A stretch of DNA of 64,000 nt. Origin: Kitasatospora sp. NBC_00458. Lineage in GTDB: Bacteria; Actinomycetota; Actinomycetes; Streptomycetales; Streptomycetaceae. A model generated the notes under the pieces. It saw only the letters and a list, made by a program, of their open reading frames with translations, did not search any database and was not told the origin of the DNA. Below, in pieces: positions 32,352 to 41,606 of the stretch (the first letter of the stretch is position 1; every line of letters begins with the position of its first letter). The stretch spans positions 62,001 through 126,000 of the forward strand of contig NZ_CP107904.1 in NCBI RefSeq assembly GCF_036013975.1, given 5' to 3'. A program made the position numbers and the translations under genes.

Positions 32352-33239
32352 ATGGCCGGTCCCACCCTGGAAGGGATCATCGCGTACCCGGTGACCCCGT
32401 TCGCCCCCGGTGACGGCGGCGTGGACACCGACGCGCTCGCCGCCCTGGTCGACCGGCTGATCGCCTCCGGAGTCCACGCGGTGGCACCGCTCGGCTCGAC
32501 CGGCGAGAGCGCCTACCTGGACGACCAGGAGTGGTACACCACCGCCGAGGCCGCGCTCGCGGCCGTCGCCGGACGGGTGCCCTCGGTGGTCGGCGTCGCG
32601 GACCTCACCACCCGCAACGCGATCCGGCGCGCCCGGTTCGCCGAACAGGCGGGCGCGGACGCGGTGATGGTGCTCCCGGTCTCGTACTGGAAGCTGGACG
32701 AGCGCGAGGTGACCCGCCACTTCACGGCGGTGGCCGAGGCGGTCTCCGTCCCGGTGATGATCTACAACAACCCCGCCACCAGCGGGATCGACCTCTCCCC
32801 CGAGCTGATGGTCTCCCTCGTCGAGCGGGTGGAGAACATCACCATGGTCAAGGAGAGCAGCGGAGACGTGCAGCGGATGCACCGGCTCTCCCAGCTCACC
32901 GACGGCGCGCTGCCCTTCTACAACGGGAGCAACCCGCTGGCGCTGGAGGCGTTCGCCGCCGGAGCGGCCGGCTGGTGCACCGCCGCGCCGTGCCTGATCC
33001 CCGGGCCGGTGCTGGAACTCCACCGGGCGGTCCGGGCGGGCGAGCTGGACACGGCCCGCGAGGTGTTCTACCGCCAGTTGCCGGTGCTGGAGTTCATCCT
33101 GCGCGGCGGCCTGCCCACCACGGTCAAGGCCGGGCTGGCCCTGAGCGGGCTCGACGTCGGGACGCCGAGGCCGCCGCTGCTGCCGCTGGACGAGGAGCGG
33201 ACCGGCCGGCTGGCCGAGCTGCTCGCGGCGGTGGGCTGA
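32352..33239 (+). CDS. Dihydrodipicolinate synthase/N-acetylneuraminate lyase family aldolase
   Basis: A 295-residue TIM-barrel class I aldolase. APLGSTGESAYL (about residues 44-55) is the T-S/T-G-E motif, VPVMIYNNPATSGID gives the catalytic Tyr, and ITMVKESSGDVQRM gives the Schiff-base Lys. Since it is in an operon with a class II aldolase rather than lysine genes, it is more likely a catabolic keto-acid aldolase or dehydratase than DapA itself. The closely adjacent XRE-cupin gene is convergent and may regulate the operon. Confidence 0.88.
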   Translation: MAGPTLEGIIAYPVTPFAPGDGGVDTDALAALVDRLIASGVHAVAPLGSTGESAYLDDQEWYTTAEAALAAVAGRVPSVVGVADLTTRNAIRRARFAEQAGADAVMVLPVSYWKLDEREVTRHFTAVAEAVSVPVMIYNNPATSGIDLSPELMVSLVERVENITMVKESSGDVQRMHRLSQLTDGALPFYNGSNPLALEAFAAGAAGWCTAAPCLIPGPVLELHRAVRAGELDTAREVFYRQLPVLEFILRGGLPTTVKAGLALSGLDVGTPRPPLLPLDEERTGRLAELLAAVG

Positions 33240-33282
33240 CACCCGCCGCCCGTCCCCCGCCCCCCGGCCCGGCGCAGCCGCG

Positions 33283-33858
33283 TCAGGGCAGGACCGGGAC
33301 GCGGTCCGCCGGGCCGGCCGGGTCGTCGTGGATCACCACGAGGACCGCGGCCGGCCCGGCGCCCGTCGAGCGGCAGCGGTGCGGCAGCGCCGAGTTGAAG
33401 TAGACGCTGTCGCCGGGCTCCAGCTGCACCGTCCGCTCCGGGAACTCCAGCTCGACCGTCCCCGCGTGGACGAAGAGGAACTCCTCGCCCGCGTGGGACT
33501 TGAACGGCGAATCGCCCGGGTCGGTCGGCGGGTGCATCATGAACGGCACCATCTGCTTGCCGGTCAGCCCGGTCGCGATGCCCTCGTAGTGCGGCCCGCC
33601 CGCACCGGCCCCGCCGGCCATCGGCGTCCGCTCACCGGCCCGCACCACGGTCACCAGCTCGGGCTCCACCTCGTCCGAGAACAGCCGGCTGACGTCCACG
33701 TCCAGCGCGTGCGCGAGCTTGAGCGCGGTGGAGATCGACGGGTCGCTGAGCCCGCGCTCCACCTTGGACAGGTAGCTCTTGGTCACACCGACCTGCGCCG
33801 CCAGTGCCTCCAGGCTGAGCCGGTTCTGCTTCCTCAGCACCCTCACCCGGCTGCTCAT
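33283..33858 (-). CDS. XRE-family regulator with C-terminal cupin
   Basis: A 191-residue regulator. The N-terminal helix-turn-helix LSLEALAAQVGVTKSYLSKVERG (residues about 14-36, in pieces LSLEALAAQVG and VTKSYLSKVERG) is followed by a hinge and a cupin barrel: SHAGEEFLFVHAGTVELEF, LEPGDSVYFNSALPHRC. This MmgR/PuuR-like layout senses a small metabolite through the cupin. ATG 33858 has GAGAGG upstream. It converges on the aldolase operon and is the likely binder of the palindrome at 31337-31353. Confidence 0.88.
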   Translation of the reverse strand: MSSRVRVLRKQNRLSLEALAAQVGVTKSYLSKVERGLSDPSISTALKLAHALDVDVSRLFSDEVEPELVTVVRAGERTPMAGGAGAGGPHYEGIATGLTGKQMVPFMMHPPTDPGDSPFKSHAGEEFLFVHAGTVELEFPERTVQLEPGDSVYFNSALPHRCRSTGAGPAAVLVVIHDDPAGPADRVPVLP

Positions 33859-33944
33859 CGCGCCACCTCTCGCCCCGGAACGTCCCGGTCCAGTATCCCA
33901 TCCGCGCATGGGGCGCCCGCGCCCCGCCGTCCCTGCCCGTCCTC

Positions 33945-33986
33945 GGTACCCCGTCCCCGGCACCCCGCCCCCGGCGCCCGCCGTCA
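33945..33986. repeat. 14-bp tandem units reaching the ABC ATPase stop codon
   Basis: GGTACCCCGTCCCC (33945), GGCACCCCGCCCCC (33959) and a degenerate third unit (33973-33986) are contiguous. The third unit contains the stop codon of the minus-strand ATPase gene (33984-33986). Confidence 0.65.
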
Positions 33987-34976
33987 GTGCCCTTCGAGGT
34001 CGTCCGGGCGGACGGCGATGTGGTCGGGGGCGAGCTCCACGGCCACCCGGTGCTCCATCCCGAGCGACTCCAGGAACTTGGCCGGGAGCTGGACCCGGCC
34101 GGTGCGGTCCAGCATCACGTACTCGGTCTCGTTCACCGACTCCTCGCCGTGCTCGTCGGTGAGGGTGCGGCGGAGCACCTCGCTACTCGTCCGGCCGTCC
34201 CGGATGGCGACGGTCCGGCGCACCTCGCCGGCCACCATCGGGTCGTGGGTGACGATCACGACCGTGGCGCCGAGGTCCCGGTTGACGGTGCGGAAGGCCT
34301 CGAAGATGCTCGCCCCGGTCTCCGAGTCGAGCTCGCCGGTCGGCTCGTCGGCGAGCAGCACCGGCGGGTTGTTGGCCATGCCGACCGCGATCGCGACCCG
34401 CTGCTGCTGACCGCCGGACATCTCGGACGGCCGCCGGTGGGCGAGGTCGCCGATCTCCAGGGCCTCCAGCAGTTCGGCGACCCGGGCGGCCTGCCGGCGG
34501 GAGGCGGCCCGGGAGGACCGGCTGCCGCTCAGCTGCATCGGCAGCGCGATGTTCTCGGCGGCCGTGAGGAAGGGCAGCAGGTTGCGGGCGGTCTGCTGCC
34601 AGATGAAGCCGACCACCTCGCGGCGGTAGCGCAGGCGCTCGCGGGCCGACATCTCCAGCAGGTCGCACCCGGCGACGGTCGCGGTGCCCGCGGTCGGCAC
34701 GTCCAGTCCGGCGAGGATGGTGAGCAGCGTGGACTTGCCGCTGCCGGAGGCTCCGACCAGGGCGACCAGGTCGCCCTTGCGGATGGTCAGTTCCAGGCCC
34801 TGCAGGGCCTGGACCTCGACGCCCTGGGCGCTGAAGATGCGGACCAGGCGGTCGCAGACGATGGCCGCGTCCGCCTCTCCGAAGGTCTTGGGCGCGGCGG
34901 CGGCGCGCGCCCGTTCCTGCAGTTCCTGGAAGGTGGGGACCGGGACGGCCGTCCGTTCCTGGGCGCTGCTGTTCAC
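33984..34976 (-). CDS. ABC transporter ATPase with AbrB-like C-terminal extension
   Basis: A 330-residue protein of the LolD/MacB class. Walker A VGASGSGKST (74-83), Q-loop FIWQQTARNLLPF, signature MSGGQQQRVAIAVG, Walker B VLLADEPTGELDSE and the His switch VIVTHDP are intact. The last ~50 residues (TEYVMLDRTGRVQLPAKFLE, LGMEHRVAVEL) resemble a SpoVT/AbrB swapped-hairpin domain, an unusual fusion. It lies 79 bp downstream of two giant FtsX-type permeases and should power them. The N-terminal ~35 residues are an extra Ala/Glu-rich helix. Confidence 0.85.
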   Translation of the reverse strand: MNSSAQERTAVPVPTFQELQERARAAAAPKTFGEADAAIVCDRLVRIFSAQGVEVQALQGLELTIRKGDLVALVGASGSGKSTLLTILAGLDVPTAGTATVAGCDLLEMSARERLRYRREVVGFIWQQTARNLLPFLTAAENIALPMQLSGSRSSRAASRRQAARVAELLEALEIGDLAHRRPSEMSGGQQQRVAIAVGMANNPPVLLADEPTGELDSETGASIFEAFRTVNRDLGATVVIVTHDPMVAGEVRRTVAIRDGRTSSEVLRRTLTDEHGEESVNETEYVMLDRTGRVQLPAKFLESLGMEHRVAVELAPDHIAVRPDDLEGH

Positions 34977-35055
34977 CGCTGCTCTCCTCTCGTCGACGCT
35001 GTGCTTCTGTCACGGCCGCACCGTCGTGCTTCCGTCGTGTGCCGGGCCGGGGCGC

Positions 35056-37899
35056 TCATCGCTGGTCCCCCGCCCGCAGTTCGGTGGTGATCTGGCGCCG
35101 GCCGGAGACCAGTGCCTCCGCGACCACGCCGGCCGAGATCAGGACGGCCAGGCCGCCGGTCTGGATCAGGACCGGTGGGACGGCGACCGGCAGGCCCTTC
35201 GCGATCGCGACGCCGACCAGGGTGGACAGGTCGAAGGCGGGGCCGAGCAGGACGACCGCGGTGATCGCGACCAGTCCGCCGCCGAGTGCCGCGACCAGGG
35301 TCTGGGGCAGTGTCTCGACGAGGATCAGGGTCAGGCCCTGCCGGGGGCGCAGGCCCATGGTCCGCAGCCGGGCGAGCAGGGCGGCGCGCTCGGGTGCGGC
35401 CCTGACGAGGGTCAGCAGGACGGCGAGCAGGGCGAGCACCCCGGCGCCGAGGACGGCGGCCCAGAACAGCCGTCCGGCGGAGCGCTGGAGCGGGTCGTCG
35501 GCGAGGTCGGCGGCCATCGCGGCGCTGGTGCGCAGCGTGTAGCCGGCGGGCAGCGCGTCCTTGCCGACCGCCGCACCGGCGGCCCCGGCCGCTGCCCCGG
35601 CCGCCCCACCGCTCGGCCTGGCCTGGCCTGCGTCATTGACGATCCGGTCGCGCACCAGGCGCCTCAGTGCGTCCTCGTCGACCGGGCCGGTGGCGAACCA
35701 GAGGTTGGAACGGCCGAGTTCGGGTGCGCGGGCGACGGCCGGCGCGGCGGGCAGGACGACGAACAGGCGGCCGTCGCCCTGGAGCGCCGGTGTGCCGTCG
35801 ACGGTCCCGGCCGCGGTGACGAGCAGTTCGCCGCCGCCGGGCAGCCGCAGGCGGTGGTTTCCGGAGTCGCCGGCCAGCTTCTCGGCGAGGTCGGTGGAGA
35901 CCAGCGCGGGCACCGGGCCGTCCGGGCCCGCGGAGCCGCCGGCCAGCACGGCCGGGTCGAAGGTGCCGCGGCCGAGCGAGCCGGCGAGGGCCGCGTAGGC
36001 GACCGGGTCGGCGACCACGGCGGAGACCCGGGTGGAGCCGTAGCCGGTGCCGAGGAGGAACACCTCGGTGTCGGACCAGACGGGGACGGCCTCCCGGACC
36101 CCGGGGAGTGCGGCAGCCTCGGTGGTGAAGGCCTGCGGGACGGTGACGCCGATCGGCAGCAGCACGGCGGCGTCGCCGCCGACGGCGAGCCGGGCGGCGC
36201 GGGTGCGGGCCGAGTCGACGGCGTCGAGGACGGTGGCCCCGAAGCCGGCGGTGGTGACGGCGAGCAGCAGGGCGAGCAAGGGCAGGACGGACGGCCGCGG
36301 CCGGTTCTCGGTGCCGCGGGCGGCGCGGGCCAGGCCGAGGAAGCCGACCACGCCGGATCCCCGGCCGGCGGCCCGGGCGAACGCGCCGACCAGCAGCGGC
36401 TGGATCCGGGCGAGCAGCAGGCCGCCGGTGAGGGCGAGCAGCAGCGGTGCGGCGACGAGCAGCGGGTCCAGGCCCTCGCCGACGGGGGCGACGCCGCGGC
36501 GTCTGACCTCGGCCACGGCGGCCACGGTCAGGGCCAGCACGGCGAGTTCGCCGACCAGGCGGCGGCGGGTGCCGGCGGCCCGGGGCCGCGACCAGAGCAG
36601 TGCGGCGCGGACCGGGAGGGCGAGCAGGGTGAACAGGGCGACGGCCAGTGCGGCGAGGAGTCCGCCGCCCCAGCGCGGGGTGGGCAGCAGCAGGAACGCG
36701 AGCGTCGTCGCCACGGCGGCGGCGGGCAGCACCGTGACCGCGCCCTCGCCGAGCAGTCGGCGCACGACGCCGCCGCGCGAGCCGCCGCGGGCCTGGAGGA
36801 GGCGGAGTTCGGCGGTGCGCCGGTCCGAGGTGAGCGCGGCGGCGAGGCAGAGCACCACCATGCCGACCCCGGCGAGTCCGGCCGGGCCGATCGCGGCCAG
36901 TGGCGCCACCGCCTCGTGGCGGGCGGTGGCCTCGCGGAACAGCTGCGGCAGCTGGGAGGTGATCCGCAGGTCCTCGCGGTGGGTGGCGGCCATCAGGGCG
37001 GTCGCGGTGGGGCCGGTGAGGTAGGCGGCGACGTCCTGCTGGATGCGGGAGAGCTGGTCGGCGCGCAGGTGCCCGACGTCGATCGGCACCCGCCAGAAGT
37101 CCTGTGCGCCGGGCGACCACGTGTCGAGCCGGTCGAGCGAGCCGCCGGCGATCAGGCCGGCGGTCTTCCAGTAGGCCTTGGGCAGGGAGTCGGTGGTGTG
37201 GGTCAGGCAGGCCTGGACCGGGCAGGGCAGGTCGGCCCAGTACGGGTCGTCGACGGAGCGGGCGGCGAACAGGCCGACCACCTCCACCTGCGGGGCCTCC
37301 CCGTCGACGGACGCCGCGGTGTTGAGCACGTCGCCGAGGCGGATGCCGACCGTGTCCGCGGTGCTCTTGCCGAGCGCGATCTGGACGGGTCGGCCGGCCC
37401 CGCCGGCCTCCGGCCAGCGGCCCTCGACGAGGGTGCCGTGGTCGCCGAGGCCCTGGAGGTAGAGCAGGTCCATCACCGGGGGGACGGCTTCGGGCGTGTC
37501 GAGCCCGGGGTCGATCAGGGAGCGGGACTTCCCGCTGCGGGCCCCGTAGACGGGGCCGCTCGGGTCGACGCCGTAGGTCGGGCCGGCGTGCGCGGTCAGC
37601 TGTGCGGCGACGTCGTCGAGGTCCCGGGCGCCGCCGCGCAGGCCCGCGGTGGCGAGCAGGCTGGTCATGGCGGGTCCCCGGTCGTTCAGGAACTCGCGCA
37701 GGCCCTGGTCCGCGCTCCGGTCCAGGACGCGGGGGAGGGCGGCGGCCAGGAAGACGGTGCCGAACGCCAGTGCGGCGGTGAGCAGCGCTGCGAGCGGTGC
37801 CGCACGCAGCCTGGTGCGCACCCAGGGTGCGGGGCGGTGGGCGGTGTCGGCGGGGGCTCCCCCGTCGGGCGTCCCGCCGGTGCCGGCCGGGCTGGTCAC
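35056..37899 (-). CDS. FtsX-like ABC transporter permease
   Basis: A 947-residue membrane protein. One N-terminal helix (LAALLTAALAFGTVFLAAAL) leads to a ~350-residue extracytoplasmic region. A first helical bundle (GPAGLAGVGMVVLCLAAALT), a second extracellular region and a final FtsX bundle (FWAAVLGAGVLALLAVLLTL) with MGLRPRQGLTLILVETLPQT follow. Two FtsX domains make it a type VII ABC permease, usually involved in lipoprotein, peptide or signal export or in mechanotransmission. The GTG start overlaps the preceding permease stop (GTGA). It likely heterodimerises with that protein and uses the downstream ATPase. Confidence 0.85.
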   Translation of the reverse strand: MTSPAGTGGTPDGGAPADTAHRPAPWVRTRLRAAPLAALLTAALAFGTVFLAAALPRVLDRSADQGLREFLNDRGPAMTSLLATAGLRGGARDLDDVAAQLTAHAGPTYGVDPSGPVYGARSGKSRSLIDPGLDTPEAVPPVMDLLYLQGLGDHGTLVEGRWPEAGGAGRPVQIALGKSTADTVGIRLGDVLNTAASVDGEAPQVEVVGLFAARSVDDPYWADLPCPVQACLTHTTDSLPKAYWKTAGLIAGGSLDRLDTWSPGAQDFWRVPIDVGHLRADQLSRIQQDVAAYLTGPTATALMAATHREDLRITSQLPQLFREATARHEAVAPLAAIGPAGLAGVGMVVLCLAAALTSDRRTAELRLLQARGGSRGGVVRRLLGEGAVTVLPAAAVATTLAFLLLPTPRWGGGLLAALAVALFTLLALPVRAALLWSRPRAAGTRRRLVGELAVLALTVAAVAEVRRRGVAPVGEGLDPLLVAAPLLLALTGGLLLARIQPLLVGAFARAAGRGSGVVGFLGLARAARGTENRPRPSVLPLLALLLAVTTAGFGATVLDAVDSARTRAARLAVGGDAAVLLPIGVTVPQAFTTEAAALPGVREAVPVWSDTEVFLLGTGYGSTRVSAVVADPVAYAALAGSLGRGTFDPAVLAGGSAGPDGPVPALVSTDLAEKLAGDSGNHRLRLPGGGELLVTAAGTVDGTPALQGDGRLFVVLPAAPAVARAPELGRSNLWFATGPVDEDALRRLVRDRIVNDAGQARPSGGAAGAAAGAAGAAVGKDALPAGYTLRTSAAMAADLADDPLQRSAGRLFWAAVLGAGVLALLAVLLTLVRAAPERAALLARLRTMGLRPRQGLTLILVETLPQTLVAALGGGLVAITAVVLLGPAFDLSTLVGVAIAKGLPVAVPPVLIQTGGLAVLISAGVVAEALVSGRRQITTELRAGDQR

Positions 37900-40800
37900 A
37901 TCTCCTCCAGGTTTCGCAGCCGCTGGGCCACGTCCCGGCGCCGGCGGCCGCTGAGCAGGGCCGAGAGCAGCGGGACGGCGGCGATGGCGAGGGCCAGCAG
38001 GACGGCGGTGCCGACCGGCAGGTCGACCAGGACCTCCGGGACGGGGCGGCGGGCCGCCGGGGTGAGGACCACGAGCGGCACGATCAGATGGACGATCAGT
38101 GCGCCGAGGCCGAGTCCGACGATGCTGCCGAGGCCCACCAGGACGGCCTGTTCGGCGGCCGCGGTGCGGACCAGGCGGCGGCGCGGGGTGCCGAGGGCCA
38201 GGAGCAGCGCGAACTCGCGGGAGCGTTCGCCCGCGGCGGCGGCCGAGGCGGCGGCGAAGCCGATGGCGGCGAGCACCGTGGTGACGACCGCGATGGCGGC
38301 GAGCGCGTTCTGCGGGGCGGCGCTGAGCGGGTCGCCGGTCAGCGTGGCGGCGACCTCCTCGCGGAGCTTCAGGTCCGGGGCGCCGGGGGCGGCGCGCAGG
38401 GCGGCGGCGGCCTGTGCGGGTACCGGGTCGTCGGATCCGGTGGCGGGCAGCCACCACTCGGCGGGGACGGGGGTCTCCCGTCCCTCGGCGGCGAGGGCCC
38501 GGCTGACGGTGGCGAGGTCGAGGACGAGCGACTTGTCCCCGACGACGGGCAGCGACTCGACGGCCGCGGTGATCCGCACCCGCAGGGTGGTGACGCCGAC
38601 CGGGACCCGGACGGTCTCGCCGACGGCCGCGCCGTTGGCGGCGAGGAAGCCGCGGGTGGCGACGCCCGGGACCTCGGCGGGGGCGGCGGCCGCGGTCGGG
38701 GTGAAGACGCCCCGCACGCTGCCGGGGGCGCCGACGACGGAGTGGTAGCGCACCTTGAACAGCTGTCGTGCGTCGGCGGGTTCGGTCTGCCGGTCGGCGG
38801 CGAGCGCGCCGTTGGCGTTGGTGCCGCCGGCGGCCCAGGTGAGGCCTGCCGGGACGTCGACGGGCACGGCGGCGGCGCCCGGTCCGTCGACGGTGGAGAG
38901 CCTGCGGATGGTCAGTTCCCCGCCGTCCCGCGTGTCGGCGGAGACGGTCACCCCCACGACCGTGAGCGGTGCGGAGGCGGTGCTGAGCGGGGCGTCGGTC
39001 AGTGCGCCGATGTCGGCGGTGGCCCGGCCGTCGCCGGAGGCGGGGAGGCCGGTGAGCGGGACCTGGAAGGTGAGGCCGAAGCGGTCGCGGACCAGCAGCC
39101 AGGCGTCCGGGCGCCCCTTGGACGGCAGGTAGCCGAAGAACGGGTCCACGGCCTGCGGTACGGAGGTGAACGTGACGTCGGCCTCGATCCGCTGGGGGTG
39201 GCCGGGCAGCGGTACTCCGGTGGCCGCCCCGGCGGGCGCGGGCTGGGCGAGGGAGCCGAACAGCCGCTGCGGGTCCTGGTCGTCCAGCAGGTCGGGGCGG
39301 ACCGGGACGCGGTCGGCGAAGCCGGCGGTGTCCAGGACGATCACCTGGCCGTAGCTGTTGTCGGGCAGGGACTGCTCCTGCCGGACGACCGGGAGGATCC
39401 GGTCGCCGCCGGGCAGGGCGCCGTACCGGCTTCCCTGGCCCATCGGTGCCGTCTTGGAGTTGTGGATCCGCAGTCCGCCGGCGGTCGCGAAGCTCGCCTG
39501 GTCCTGCTGGGAGGTGTTCCAGGTGGCGTGCTGGCCGAGTGCCAGGACACCGGTGGAGACGCCCAGGACGAGGAGCAGGACCGGCCCGCTGGCCCGGCCG
39601 GGGCGGCGGGCCAGCTGCCAGCCGACCAGCGCGGGTGCCAGGCCGCGGCCGCGGGCGGCCAGCCGGGCGCCGAGGCGGGCGGCCAGCGGGAGCAGGCGCA
39701 GCACCAGGAGGGTGCCGGCGCCGAGCGCGAGGGTGGGGGTGGCGACGAGGACCGGGTCGAGGCCGAGCCGGCCGGAGGAGTCCGGGGACAACCCGCCGCT
39801 GTACTGGGAGAGTTGGTGGTAGGCGAGGACGGCCAGGGCGAGCAGGGCGAGGTCGGCTCCGGAGCGGGCGGCGCCCGAGGCCAGTGCCTGGCGGCGGCCG
39901 GCCCGGCGCAGCACGGCCGCTCCGGCGCCGCGCAGCAGGGCGGGCACCGCGGCGAGCAGGACGCAGCCGAGGGCGCAGAGGACGGAGACCGGCCAGAGCG
40001 TCCAGCTGAGGCCGGTGTCCAGGGGCACCCGGCGGAGCGGGCCGAAGCCGCCCAGTACGCGGAGCAGCGGCGGGCTGAGCAGGGGGGCGAGCAGCGCGGC
40101 GGGCAGCGCGAGCAGGGTCGCCTCGGTCGCGGTGAACGCGCCGAGCCGGGCGCCGGACGCGCCGCGGGCGGCCAGCAGGGCGTTCTCCGACTGCTGGCGG
40201 GTCGCGATCAGGTGGACGACCAGGAGCAGGGCGGCGGCGGCGAGCACGATCAGCTGCAGGGCGCCGATCAGCAGGGTGGAGCGGGCGACCAGTGCGCTGG
40301 ATTCGAGTTCGCCGAGCAGGTCGGCGAGGTCGCTGTGGGCGAGCAGGCCGGAGTTCTTGGCGAGTTCGTCGCCCAGGCCGGGCACCCGGGAGCGCAGGGC
40401 GTCGACGTCGGAGGGGGCGACGCCCGTGAAGTCGGCGTCGACCAGCCAGCTGCGGCCGTTCTGCGGCAGGCCGGCGGCGGTGAAGGCGCTGTCGTCGACC
40501 AGCAGCGGGCCGTAGGTGGTGAAGCCTCCGACCTGGATCTCGTGTCCCAGCAGCGGGTCGAGGCGCCAGTAGAGGTCGTCGGCGTCGGTGGCGCGGTAGA
40601 CGCCGGTGAGCCGGACGGTCAGCGGTGCGCCGCCGTAGCGGTCGGAGAGCTGCACGTTGGCGGGGAGCGCTTCGGCCTTGAGGCCCATCCGGGCCAGTGC
40701 GGCCTGCGGCACGGCCGCCTGGAGGGGGCCGCCCGCGCCGGGGGCCTTGGCGGTGTCGGGCCAGGCGCCGGAGATCAGGCTGACGCGCTGCCGGTCGAGG

Positions 40801-41240
40801 GCGGCGAGGAGGGTGAGGTCCGCCTCCTTGCCGCCCGGCCGGCTGCTCGGCTGCCCGGTGGGCTGGCTGCCGGGCTGGCCGCCGGTCTGCTCGGTGGGCT
40901 GGCCGCCCGCCTGGCCGCCCGCCTGGTCCGGCAGGCCGTAGGAGCGGCTGCGGGCCAGGCTCTGGACGCTGGTGGGCCGGTCGCCGAAGAGGGCGCGGGC
41001 GTAGTCCGCGACCGCGGCGTCGTCCTTGGCCCGTTTGTCCAGCCCGTGCTCGGAGTTGACCAGCACCGTGGTGCGGGGGTGGCCCGCGCCCTGGAGCGCC
41101 TGTCGCTGACCGACCTCTCCGACGGTGCGCTGGAACGCCACCAGCGCGGTGAGAACCGCCGTTGTGATCAGTACGGTGAGCAGCGCCGCACTGGCCAGGG
41201 GCAGTCGCCCGCGCAGACGGCGCACGACAAAGCCGAGCAT
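37896..41240 (-). CDS. Large FtsX-like ABC transporter permease
   Basis: An 1114-residue membrane protein. An N-terminal helix (LASAALLTVLITTAVLTALV) is followed by a long extracytoplasmic region containing a Gly/Gln/Pro repeat (QAGGQPTEQTGGQPGSQPTG), then two FtsX bundles. The first is around LLIGALQLIVLAAAALLLVV and the last around ALAAIAVVTTVLAAIGFAAA with LLLALGTPRRRLVRTAAAEQ. Both FtsX units keep the coupling-helix-like segment. ATG 41240 has GGGGGAGG upstream. It is divergent from a second ATPase gene at 41603, so the full system may be two ATPases and two permeases. Confidence 0.85.
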   Translation of the reverse strand: MLGFVVRRLRGRLPLASAALLTVLITTAVLTALVAFQRTVGEVGQRQALQGAGHPRTTVLVNSEHGLDKRAKDDAAVADYARALFGDRPTSVQSLARSRSYGLPDQAGGQAGGQPTEQTGGQPGSQPTGQPSSRPGGKEADLTLLAALDRQRVSLISGAWPDTAKAPGAGGPLQAAVPQAALARMGLKAEALPANVQLSDRYGGAPLTVRLTGVYRATDADDLYWRLDPLLGHEIQVGGFTTYGPLLVDDSAFTAAGLPQNGRSWLVDADFTGVAPSDVDALRSRVPGLGDELAKNSGLLAHSDLADLLGELESSALVARSTLLIGALQLIVLAAAALLLVVHLIATRQQSENALLAARGASGARLGAFTATEATLLALPAALLAPLLSPPLLRVLGGFGPLRRVPLDTGLSWTLWPVSVLCALGCVLLAAVPALLRGAGAAVLRRAGRRQALASGAARSGADLALLALAVLAYHQLSQYSGGLSPDSSGRLGLDPVLVATPTLALGAGTLLVLRLLPLAARLGARLAARGRGLAPALVGWQLARRPGRASGPVLLLVLGVSTGVLALGQHATWNTSQQDQASFATAGGLRIHNSKTAPMGQGSRYGALPGGDRILPVVRQEQSLPDNSYGQVIVLDTAGFADRVPVRPDLLDDQDPQRLFGSLAQPAPAGAATGVPLPGHPQRIEADVTFTSVPQAVDPFFGYLPSKGRPDAWLLVRDRFGLTFQVPLTGLPASGDGRATADIGALTDAPLSTASAPLTVVGVTVSADTRDGGELTIRRLSTVDGPGAAAVPVDVPAGLTWAAGGTNANGALAADRQTEPADARQLFKVRYHSVVGAPGSVRGVFTPTAAAAPAEVPGVATRGFLAANGAAVGETVRVPVGVTTLRVRITAAVESLPVVGDKSLVLDLATVSRALAAEGRETPVPAEWWLPATGSDDPVPAQAAAALRAAPGAPDLKLREEVAATLTGDPLSAAPQNALAAIAVVTTVLAAIGFAAASAAAAGERSREFALLLALGTPRRRLVRTAAAEQAVLVGLGSIVGLGLGALIVHLIVPLVVLTPAARRPVPEVLVDLPVGTAVLLALAIAAVPLLSALLSGRRRRDVAQRLRNLEEM

Positions 41241-41602
41241 CCTGATTCCTCCCCCGGTCCATCATGGCCCCGCGCCGCTGCCCTTACGGGCAGACTTCTC
41301 CCACTGCGCGGATGGGCGCCCTTGGCGCACCGATACGGTGATCACCGGCGCTTGATCACCGGATAGCGGACGATGCTGTCAGATCCGGTCAAAGAAAGGA
41401 AGGGACTTGCGCGAATCATGTAACCAATGAGCAAATGCTCCGGATCGCATCGCCGTTGCGGCTGACGTCAGGTCAGGCCGCCGCTTTGCGTGAACCAGTA
41501 GTAGCCGTCGAAGCGGCACCTAAGATTGACCATGAGCACCTCAACTCCTTGCCGTCGGCGGGGAGCCCCAGAGGAACACCCGAACACCCAGGGGGACGCC
41601 GT
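41241..41602. promoter_or_regulatory. Divergent promoter region of the ABC system with a direct repeat
   Basis: TGATCACCGG is repeated at 41339-41348 and 41353-41362, 14 bp apart. Each holds the palindrome TGATCA. The stretch 41340-41440 is AT-rich for this DNA and should contain the promoters for the permease operon and for the ATPase. A 24-codon leader frame lies at 41532-41606. Confidence 0.55.
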
Positions 41603-41606
41603 ATGA
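41532..41606 (+). CDS. Possible 24-residue leader peptide coupled to the ABC ATPase
   Basis: ATG 41532 opens a 24-codon frame (begins MSTSTPCRRRGAPEE) whose TGA at 41604-41606 overlaps the ATPase ATG (41603-41605) as ATGA, the same overlap used between real genes in this window. It has no clear ribosome binding site. It could couple translation, or the overlap could be chance. Confidence 0.3.
   Translation: MSTSTPCRRRGAPEEHPNTQGDAV

Noticed and set aside
34684..38748. 1354-codon plus-strand open frame
   Set aside because: It is antisense to the ABC genes with no domain; the Gly/Glu/Gln-rich text mirrors real codons on the other strand.
35056..41265. 2069-codon open frame across both permease genes
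   Set aside because: It joins a shadow frame to the real second permease. The true genes are fixed by helices, GTGA overlap and ribosome sites.
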